DNA of 64,000 bases from the NCBI GenBank assembly GCA_025991245.1, contig BQMJ01000056.1, positions 1 to 64,000 of the forward strand. Reading direction: 5' to 3'. Shown piece after piece: positions 22,462 to 31,086 of the stretch. Both the position numbers and the translations under genes were made by a program. Below the pieces are notes generated by a model. It was not told where the DNA came from and ran no database searches. It saw nothing but the letters and a program-made list of their open reading frames with translations. Origin of the DNA: Galdieria partita (taxonomy: Eukaryota > Rhodophyta > Bangiophyceae > Galdieriales > Galdieriaceae). Each line of letters starts with the position of its first letter. Position 1 is the stretch's first letter.

Positions 22462-24564
22462 ATGATATTCGGTGATAAGTGGGTTCCTCGTGACACGTTC
22501 GAGCCTGTTGTTGTAGGTCGTGAAGAGGATGCGTACCTCGTTACAGAAGAACTTTACGAACTTCACAATAACCGAAAGCAACTTAAGGGTCAGTTAAGCA
22601 GTACCTATTCCCGTTTGACGATCCCATTCGCGCCTCATATGTTTGGATCCGGCAAGACTACTTTTTGTATCAACTATTTGGAGTTGATACGGAGGTTGAG
22701 TGAAACTTCCCTGTCGTCTTTTGCTTCGGACTCTTCCAAGAAAGCGTTTTTGGATAAGTTGAAAGATTCGGCTTTCTTGTACGTTGACTTGAGAGAACTT
22801 GAACGAACTGATCCTGAGAAAAGAAGTCTAAAATGGGCACTTTTTTACTTGTTGTACCAGTCGGCCTGTCGACGATCGGGGTTTGAAGAACCGGACCCTG
22901 AAGAGTGTTTCGAAATCTTTAAACTTAGAACTGATATGTTAATTGAGAAAATCCGTGAAGTATTAAACATGCGTACTGATCAGTTTCTTCTTGTGGTGTT
23001 TGATGAAGTTGGTGCTCTAGACGAAAGTTACGACGAATTTGATTTCGAAAGGACACAAGATGGTGAAGTTTTTCCATACAACGACTTCTTTGAGATTGTT
23101 CGTGAGTTGTGTAACGAAAACAATCTGTTCGTTATTGTTGTTGGGAAAAGCGAGGGTTTAAGAATTAAGAATTCTGTAGCTTTTGGACCAAGGGTGTTGC
23201 TACACTTTATTTCGTTATCACCTTTAAGATCTTCCAATCTCATTGAATTCCTTGAAAAGAGCCATCTCAAAGGACAGGTTCAATCTCGAGTTTGTGATAT
23301 TGTATGTAGTTCTTCGTTTTTAGTAAATGAATTGTCAGAGGCACTATTGGAATCTACCGGTGGAGTCCCTGGTCTGCTTACTCGTGCAGTGAATATGCTT
23401 TTGAATTTTGTACAAACAAGAGGACAGCCTTTTATGTTGAAAGATGAATGTCTATCATGTATGAATGAGGATGGTTTCCAAAGAATCTGTGCTGAACCGT
23501 TTATACAATACATATCAACTTCAGACGAGGACAAAAAGACTGAATTTGGCATATTATTGATGATGGCTCTGTTTCATATACCTTTCAAAGTATACGATGC
23601 ACTAAACTCGGAATCTTATTTGTTTGACGCTGTTAATGAAATGGGACTCTATCGATATCCTATTGATCAAGATACTTTTCAAGTGCTGATTCCAAAGGTT
23701 TTCGTTGGAAACTTTGAGCATCTATCATCTCTCTCGTTATTGGAAAAGATACTTCTTGGATCACTCAAATTAGAGCCAGTTGATTGCTTCTTCTCTTCAA
23801 AGTGTCGAGTATTTGAAGGAATTGTTGCTATCCGACTTATTTTGATGCTTTCGTCCAAAGTACGAAATGAGTTTAGGGAGTTGTTGTGTCAGTTATCTGC
23901 CATATTTAAAGAAATGAAACTTCCCATCAGGGAACCTTTACCTCTTGATTACATGAGATCTGTTGGTGTTTCTGAATCAAGGAGTGAATCAAACAAGAAA
24001 CGGAAAACTTATGGAAGTAATGAATGGAACAAGATTATTCAAGAAGCACTTTATTTTGATAGAGTTTATATTCCAGTAGACACCAATTCGCATAGTCCTG
24101 ATATTATATTCAAATTGCAATCTCCCGTTGATTCTAAAGTTCTTATTGTGGGAGTTGCTTGCAAAGGTCGTTGGAATTCTGAACGAATTGGCTGGTCAGA
24201 TATTATTGAGGAAGCAGAAAAATTTCTTGTTCCTATTTCTAATCAAGTTTTATCCAACGCACCTGATAGGAATCATTGTATGCTTATTGTAGTTGGTACA
24301 AAATTGTCATTCAATGTTGCAAACGAGTTGGGTGACCAAAGTCGTTGTTTCAGTAGTGGAATGTCTATTGAAAGTGAATCTTTTACGATTCCTTCCAATT
24401 GTGAACTTGTTATTCTTTGTGAAAGAGATGTAGAAATGCTCATTGACAAAGAAGTATTGAATGGACTTGAAAAGGCATTCTCTTCTACTGATCGTCCCTT
24501 TTTGAAAAACTTTGGACTTGATCTACTTAAACGAGTCCGGCACAGTTTCTTAAGTTGGCAATAA
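22462..24564 (+). CDS. RHS/Crinkler-like P-loop NTPase with nuclease-like C-terminal domain
   Basis: The protein has 700 residues in a single exon, starting at the first in-frame ATG in the shared GGCGACGATGA context. Seen: Walker A MFGSGKT near residue 61, preceded by TIPFAPH as in the neighbour (SYAPQ); Walker B VVFDEVGALDES near 178; then an NTPase helical region; and near 543-568 the pair HSPDIIFKL and VGVACKGRW, the same two-strand nuclease-like pattern as in the 888-residue paralog. The SAM-like tail of that paralog is absent. A piece of this gene's relative lies inverted at 29890-30480. By family knowledge it is a STAND-like NTPase fused to a PD-(D/E)XK-like domain; the cellular role is unknown. 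The assignment rests on motifs, not on a database match. Confidence 0.75.
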   Translation: MIFGDKWVPRDTFEPVVVGREEDAYLVTEELYELHNNRKQLKGQLSSTYSRLTIPFAPHMFGSGKTTFCINYLELIRRLSETSLSSFASDSSKKAFLDKLKDSAFLYVDLRELERTDPEKRSLKWALFYLLYQSACRRSGFEEPDPEECFEIFKLRTDMLIEKIREVLNMRTDQFLLVVFDEVGALDESYDEFDFERTQDGEVFPYNDFFEIVRELCNENNLFVIVVGKSEGLRIKNSVAFGPRVLLHFISLSPLRSSNLIEFLEKSHLKGQVQSRVCDIVCSSSFLVNELSEALLESTGGVPGLLTRAVNMLLNFVQTRGQPFMLKDECLSCMNEDGFQRICAEPFIQYISTSDEDKKTEFGILLMMALFHIPFKVYDALNSESYLFDAVNEMGLYRYPIDQDTFQVLIPKVFVGNFEHLSSLSLLEKILLGSLKLEPVDCFFSSKCRVFEGIVAIRLILMLSSKVRNEFRELLCQLSAIFKEMKLPIREPLPLDYMRSVGVSESRSESNKKRKTYGSNEWNKIIQEALYFDRVYIPVDTNSHSPDIIFKLQSPVDSKVLIVGVACKGRWNSERIGWSDIIEEAEKFLVPISNQVLSNAPDRNHCMLIVVGTKLSFNVANELGDQSRCFSSGMSIESESFTIPSNCELVILCERDVEMLIDKEVLNGLEKAFSSTDRPFLKNFGLDLLKRVRHSFLSWQ

Positions 24565-26228
24565 AGTTTGAATTCGTATATTCAATTGTTCATTCGGTAA
24601 TTCGCTCTGCAACCTTTGAATTAAATATGTTTGAAATGTACTAGTGGTATTCTAAAGTATATGATGATTGTCATAGAACAGTGTCCAAAGTCATCTAATG
24701 ACCTACATCACTTGTCATTCGTCTTCACAGATTCTTTCAATCAAAAAGTTTATATATAAAAAGGTATTAACTGTTTACTTTTTTATTATGAGAAGAGAAC
24801 ATAGTTTAGAATATTGTTATCTTTATGCTACTTGCAAATACAATGTCAGAGACCATATTGAATTTGATCATTCATATCTTTGCAATTGACAACGCTGTTT
24901 GAAGTCCAACTGGTGCAACCATCAAAGGGGACTAGTTGGACATTCTGGAGCTGCCAACTTATAGTTTTGTTTTATTGGACTCATAAATCCAAGGTGAAAA
25001 TGTGGAAGGTAAGATATAATTTATTCGAAGAAGGAATGGAAAATATTCTATAGGCTATGCATGTAATTGGATTGAATGAATGCTCCAAGAGAATATCGAT
25101 CGTATTTTTCAAGAAGAAAGATACACACGCCTTCCTAGAGAAGATTATGCAAAGTTGTAACGGAATCATAGAAGATCGATTGATCACGAATCCACACAAA
25201 GTGAATATTTATTAAAAAATGAATCATTGGATGTTTAAGCATTAAATTAATGAGTCATTATAAGCTACCCAAGATTAACTCGTAGTCATAACAACATTTG
25301 ACATTGTACCTTTGAATAAAGTCTCAAATTGTTATACAAACAGTTTCTTGGAAATATATTGGGACCTTTTCTTTTAAAGACAAATCGTACAACTCCATAT
25401 TGGTGGTTTAAATAAATTCTTGACCTACTTTTATTTCAAAACTCTTGTATGTATTGTCTTGAGATGATATCGTACATCTAATTTCTTGACAGGGCATGAC
25501 TATTATTAGAGAAGAAACAGTTTCTTCTCAATGACTTGCAAGTTGTTCTTTAGTTCAAATGGATGTCTTGGAGAGCAGTACTTTTATTTGTTGTCACTTT
25601 AGAAAGCAAAACAAATTGAGCCTGAAGGAAAAAGACTTTAAATGAAAATCCCTTATGTTAAATAGTCAAAACTTGTCATATATATTGTAAGCCATCATTT
25701 TTAGCAAAGCAATCATCTGAAAATAACCGGACAAATACTATGTAAACGACTCTTGTTGAAACAATAAATTATACGAGGGTATCAGATAAACCAATTTTGG
25801 ATAATTTGAAACCATATTTTTCATAAGAAAGATTCAAAGATTGTGTTAGAAATATTTGTCAACCAGCCGTTTCTATCTTAGCACGCGACACACTTTGGCA
25901 ATTGTCGTAAACAATGAACAAATGTCAAAGATACTCCTAGAATCCTCACTCACATAGTTATTGTTAAGACATAAAAATTGAATAAATAACAACGTGCTTT
26001 TTCAACTTTACAACATTCTAATCACGATAACTAAGAGAAGGCAGTGCAATATTTCTCTTTAAAAGAACAAGCCAAACTCCATCGATAGTAGGAAATACAA
26101 TTACTCAAATTGTAGTCTACACTTGTTCATTGGAAGACAACTTTTCCTCTCAAACATACTTCATTTAAACTTTGTGAAACCTGCAGGTTTTTCTTTGTTT
26201 GCACAACAACCATTCAATTGGCTAAGAC
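24565..26228. other. Gene-free spacer with one stable hairpin
   Basis: No coding region can be supported in this 1.7 kb. Several short open frames exist on both strands without recognisable content. The one clear structure is the inverted repeat at 24904-24941, listed separately. The stretch from about 25600 to 26200 is A-rich and may hold the upstream region of the third paralog. Confidence 0.5.
24904..24941. repeat. Inverted repeat, potential hairpin
   Basis: GTCCAACT at 24904-24911 is matched exactly by AGTTGGAC at 24934-24941. With one G-T pair the stem extends to 11 bp (GTCCAACTGGT against ACTAGTTGGAC) around a loop of about 16 bases. It lies about 340 bp past the stop of the 700-residue paralog and is not followed by a T run. 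It could be a small transposon end, an RNA structure or a binding site. Confidence 0.5.
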
Positions 26229-26237
26229 TATATAAAT
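26229..26237 (+). promoter_or_regulatory. Candidate TATA box for the third NTPase-family gene
   Basis: TATATAAAT lies 65 bp before the first in-frame ATG at 26302. The second sugar porter shows a similar box at a similar distance (62725). Position and sequence are suggestive only. Confidence 0.4.
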
Positions 26238-26301
26238 CCATAGCCATTATTGATTGGCTGCAAAGTGTCCAACGGGTTTCGAGATTGTGAGACAACGTTG
26301 G

Positions 26302-28414
26302 ATGGTTGCAATGCTTGTTGGTTGCCTTGCTTTTTCGTTTCGTTCTACATGTCTTTCCTCAACCAATGTTCAGTATCCGCCCAAAACTAAGGTGTGTTTT
26401 GGAACAAAAGATTGTCGTTTATGGGGTAGAAGCTTTACAAAACCGTTGGCTTGTTTTGACAAGAAGCGTGTTGGTTTTGGTTGTCGAAGAGTTATTCTTG
26501 CTTCAGTCGTAAATAGTCGTGACAGAGACAATGAAAGATATATTGACTTTAGAGACATATTTGTACAAGACGATTGTAAAATTGACGAAAAGTTCAGCAA
26601 CGTATGGTTGACAAACTTGCCTAATCTTCAACTAGAGTGTAAGTTCAAATCCGTTGCCTCAGCTCTTGGAGAAAAAATACAAATAGGAAGTAAAGTTTTC
26701 CAAGTTGGGAAAGAAACGTTTGAAGACCTAACGCAGTTTGTTGCTCCCAAGCAGTTTCCCGATGATTTTCCAGTGGAAAAAAGTGCTGGGAAAATCTCTA
26801 GAATCTTTCTGAGGAGAGAGTTTATTAGGAAGTGGAATCGACTCATAGAAAGCCTTGGTGTGATAGCTCCCAATCTTCCACGCCGACAGAATGTTCAATC
26901 GGCAGCAAGTGGTGTACGAAAGAGCGTAGAGCTGTATATGGCAGCTGTGTTTTCAATGTATTGTAGGATTCCTCTGCAGTATATTGGAAACGCAGCTGCA
27001 TGGTTAGAGGAAATCAGCAACATCTCTCAAATAGTTACACTTTACTTGAAAATGCTGCTGTACATGAATTTCTCCATTCTGGACGAGTTGCCGAGTTTTC
27101 AGTCATGGGACTACGAAGCTTTAAATGGTGCTCCTCTTAAGCATGTGATATATTTTTGTATCAAAAAGAAAGATCTGAATCTAGCTTTCGCAATTCGTCG
27201 TTGTATAATGCGGCTTGGACCACGCAATATGTTTATTATCGATGAACATAATGTGTTGTGGCGCGAGTTTGGCAAGAAAACAAATACGTGGCCAGATTTC
27301 GTTCGACTTTATACCAGTATGGAAGTGATGAATACAGTAAGTAATGTTCCATTTTTGTTATAATGACTTTTTCATGTACTTGAACAGCCTTATTGTGGAG
27401 TCCTTATTGCAGGTTCAAAGCATCATCAATTTGAAGATAATTTGCCTAGTGGTTATGAAGATGTCAAACACTATTTGGAGCCTTTAAGTTTCAAAGAGTT
27501 TGATTTGTGGCAAGATTTACCTGATTATCCACGCATTCTTCGTCAACATTCAGATGAAATAGTCGAACTTACTGGGTTGGTGCCTAGAATGATAGCCAAA
27601 ATGGTGTTTCTTGCCAACGATCGTCCTGATGCTAATTTCGAAAGTCTAAAGATACACTTCACCTCGAATTTATATTGTGAAATGATAAGAAGCCACAATG
27701 ACTATCTCGATGGACTTTGTTCTGAAAGAGAAAAGAGCGCATTTGATTCTATGCTTTATAGGCTATTCATGAATAGGAATAAACCTAATATTACAGTTGC
27801 AAATGGGGCATATCGAGATCGCGGTTTATTAGTTGCTGTGAATCGCTCCTACTTGCGTTTTTACAACAGTATTGCACGTGACATCTTGTTATCCTCTTTC
27901 TTTACCAGCTATGCTTCTGAGAATTACTTGGCTGAATTGTTTGAACGTTATCGAAGTGATCAGAGCACAAGAGGACAAACCTTTGAAAAATTATTCTTTT
28001 TATGGTTCATCAATAGAACAGAAGAAGTGACTATCCGTTCCGATAGCAAACCTTATAGGAACTTGAGTTTATCTTGTAATAGTTGGGTTAATGGCAAGTT
28101 CCCAAGGTGGCCAAAAACGTAATAAGAAGAGGAGACGAGTGAAAGTAACAGATAAGCCTCAGTTACTACACTTAATTGGTTTGATTTTGAATGAAGAGTT
28201 TACCATCACGTTAGAAGAAGACGACTCTGGAAGGATTGTAGATTTTCGTTTGTTGGATTCCAAAGGTGTTGATCGGCGACACTGCATAAGTATTGTTTAT
28301 GTTACTCCATTACCATTCAAGGAGGCGAAGGGTAATTTATCGGTGCCAGACTATATTGAGTTTCTTTGTAGTGAAGGCTTTTCTGAAAGATTTCGAGTTT
28401 TGTTGGAAAAGTGA
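26302..28414 (+). CDS. Third RHS/Crinkler-like NTPase family member, one intron, probably interrupted
   Basis: I start at the first in-frame ATG (26302). A phase-0 intron at 27337-27387 (51 nt, GTAAGT...ACAG) joins MNT to PYCGVLIAGSKHHQFED. Seen: a hydrophobic N-terminus (MVAMLVGCLAFSF) that could be a signal or transit peptide; a Walker B-like strand MFIIDEHNVL near residue 325; GSKHHQFE followed by LEPLSFKEFDLW about 35 residues later; and RGQTFEKLFFLWF near residue 550. The DEHN strand, the GSxHxxFE element and the PLSxxEFxxW element are the signature I know from fungal and oomycete RHS/Crinkler-type NTPases. It is therefore a different subfamily from the two upstream genes. The reading frame does not run unbroken to the end of the homologous region; I count about one break, or an unrecognised splice. 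A 3' portion rich in K/R and acidic stretches follows. Confidence 0.6.
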
Positions 28415-28865
28415 TGCTTTAAGATCCTTTGATGGAGAGCTTTATGGCTTACAAAGACTACGATAAATGATATGTTTTGAGTATTTTATTTGCTTGGCTG
28501 GCATTCTAATGAAGAATCATTGTGAAATCGGTAAGTCTGATATGGATGATTGGCTTGCAATAATAGAAGATGTATATATTCTAAGGAAAGTCATTGCTAG
28601 CACTTTGGTTGAAAATCAAAACCTAAATCTCATGTAAACAGCTTTGGAGAGTGTCTTTATTTAGTATCTTCAGTTGTCTAGAATCACATTGTTTCAAACT
28701 TGGAGACATGTTTCTCAGGCAAACAACCATTCAAAAAGTATTCAGGATGCTCTTTGATAAAGTGTACCAGATAAATGAATCTTTGTTGATGAAAGTGTTG
28801 GAGGAGAAGTCATCAACCAGAAGAAAAAGCACCTAATAGCAACGATACATAGGTTGCCATTTTGA
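28415..28865. other. 3' flank of the third NTPase-family gene
   Basis: AT-rich sequence without a supportable gene; the one open frame (28651-28836) has no recognisable content. No repeat was identified before family S copy 2 begins at 28866. Confidence 0.4.
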
Positions 28866-29460
28866 AGACAATTATGTTGATAAAGAACTAGTCAGCTTTT
28901 ACATCAGCTTATGTACAGACCGAGTGTTTCATAGTTCATAGAGTACAATTGAATTGCAAAGAAATGGAGAATCAATTGTTGACTCGATCTACTTTGTCGA
29001 TTCTGCATAGGAAAACTCTCAATGACATCATATTATTAGGACTCACATAATAAGTACCTGTGCAGACAACGTTCCGTGAATTGACAAATACAGCAATCCA
29101 ACAACAGTCAACAACATATACTCTAATTTCCATTACTCTCTATACACATTGAAAAAGTCTGGAAAACTTCAAAAATGGCACTCCAAATATCAACAGTCAA
29201 CCATGACAATTCTGGAAAAACTAAGAGCATTTGAAAAGTAGAGAAACCTAATTGAGTTGTCAAGCGTTACTTCAAATCTTGTCTGCCCTAGTAAAACAGT
29301 CATATAGTGCAAGAATAGAGGAAAAGCAACAACTGAATAAGATATTTTCAAAATATACTTCCAAACTACTTGAACAAGACGTGAGACAATCCAAAGTTGA
29401 AATTTAGTTATGTTCCACTTGTCGCACTATCTTGTTCCCTTGACACCCTAAAGAAAAGTT
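28866..29460. repeat. Dispersed repeat family S, copy 2
   Basis: This stretch is colinear with 14630-15290 over about 600 bp (TATGTTGATAAAGAA, CAATTGAATTGCAAA, AATCAATTGTTGACTC, GACTCACATAATAAGTA, GAGTTGTCAAG, CTAGTAAAACAG, then CTACTTGAACAAGA against GTACTTGAACACG). The two copies lie 14 kb apart in direct orientation and flank the block of NTPase genes, so the genes and repeats may have moved or duplicated together. Confidence 0.7.
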
Positions 29461-29889
29461 AATGTTTACGAGAACAATCAAACTGTTTACATTTGCTATA
29501 ATTGCGTTTCGACATCACATCAACCAAACCAACAGAAATCGAGTTGTCAATGAAATTTACAGCTTGAAGTATAGTTGCCTTGCGAAGGAGTTGTATCTTT
29601 GGGAGGATGAATTATAATCCAATTTTCTACGAAATACATTTACATTTTTCAGCTACTCTATCAATGCCAATCCAGAAGAACTCTTCCTTTCTTCCGTTCT
29701 TCTTATAGTATATCTAATCTTTTCATTCCAATGCTTCAAACTAAAACTATCATTATGATGAATGGGAGAGAAGTTACAATGCTCAGTATATTAAAAAACA
29801 AGGCAACGTTCTTTCTTAGAATTTACATTTCAACATGAAATATGTTCCATCATTGTTTGAGAATATAAATAAGAAAGAAGTTCGTTCTA
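29461..29889. other. Gene-free spacer between repeat S and the inverted gene fragment
   Basis: I see only short, unrelated open frames and AT-rich sequence. Nothing is recognisable. Confidence 0.35.
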
Positions 29890-30480
29890 CAGAAATAGCT
29901 GTGAAAAGAACTATTTTCATCGTCGTTGGGAAAATTCGCGTTGGCACTTTTCTACGGGAGATTGTAATTTGAACATAATATCCGGACTATGAGAATTGGC
30001 TTCTACTGGAAAATAAACTCTGTCAAAATGAATTGTTCTTGAATAAACCTGTTCCATTCATTACTTCCAAAGGTTTTGAGAATCTTGTTTGATTCGCTCC
30101 TCGTTTCATCGCCACTAACCGACTTCACGTAAGGAAGAGGTGACGGTTCATTGATAGGAAGTTTCATTTCTTTCCATATGGCAGACGATCTACCCAACAA
30201 CTCCCTAAACTCATTTCGTACTTTTGACGATAGCATCAAAACAAGTCGTGTAGCAACGATTCCTTCAAATATGCGACATTTGGAAGAAAATAAACAATCC
30301 AGTGGCGCATACATTTAAAGTGATCCTAAAAGTATCTTCTCTAATAAAGAGAAAGATGATGCGTTGCTGAGATTTCTAATAAAAACCTTTGGAAACAGCA
30401 CTTGGAAAATGTCATAGTCAATAGGATGTCGATAGAATCCCATTTCAGTAACAGTGGAAGGCATCTCTTGAACTGCCTTT
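29890..30480 (-). pseudogene. Inverted fragment of an NTPase/nuclease-like paralog
   Basis: On the minus strand this region encodes peptides nearly identical to the middle and nuclease-like part of the 700-residue protein: FSSKCRIFEGIVATRLVLML, SSKVRNEFRELL, EMKLPINEP and FGSNEWN against FSSKCRVFEG, SSKVRNEFRELL, EMKLPIREP and YGSNEWN. Similarity extends on both sides into stretches that no longer form one frame. It is a broken fossil of the family in opposite orientation to the intact genes. The high similarity suggests a fairly recent duplication. Confidence 0.8.
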
Positions 30481-31086
30481 ATTTGTATTTTACTCTAGCT
30501 GCTTGTCACTGTAAAAGTCCATTGCTTCCAAATCTCTCGTGACTGACTGATTCGTTGTTGCAAAGTTCGAGTTATTGTTTCTGTAAAATCAACAGTTTTA
30601 GCCTCTGATTCAATTGTTTTTTCATGCTACTGATCACCAAATGGGTTCACAGATAAGGTTGTAAATAGAACTTTATTTTCCCCATCGAGAGTTGCTTCTG
30701 GTCCCTCATGGATATTTAAACCTAACGCCTTGAGTAGGCAAGAAGTGATATCTTCGTATAAGTCAACAAGCCTTTTTTATTGAACAGATATAACTTGAAA
30801 CTTTATTCAGAAAACTTCGTAGATTTTTTCGAACAGTCTTGGGATTTTTCTGATTAACCAACTATACGAGCAGATGAACACGTGAAATAACTTGTCAAAA
30901 GCAATCTTATCCTCTTCTTATCAAGTAACCAAAAAAGAAATCAAACTTGTCGTAGGGTTTTATATTTTCCAAAAAATATATGCGTATGTGATCCGTTGTT
31001 TCATATACTTTGTGGGAACTTGCGACTAGGCTTCTCCTTAGTACCATCATTCTGCTAATAGAAAGGCAAATCATTTCATTTTTTGA
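30481..31086. other. Spacer with a short decayed coding segment on the minus strand
   Basis: On the minus strand about 30490-30790 keeps one mostly open frame (segments LVDLYEDITSCLLKALG and TVDFTETITRTLQQR), which looks like remains of a gene I cannot name. It continues the orientation of the fragment at 29890-30480 and could be more of the same duplicated block, but I see no match to the intact paralogs. The final 100 bp are the upstream region of HIRA. Confidence 0.35.

Noticed and set aside
9774-31086. Search for tRNA, rRNA or snRNA genes
   Set aside because: No stretch with A- and B-box spacing or a known snRNA core could be recognised by eye; a covariance search would be needed to exclude them.
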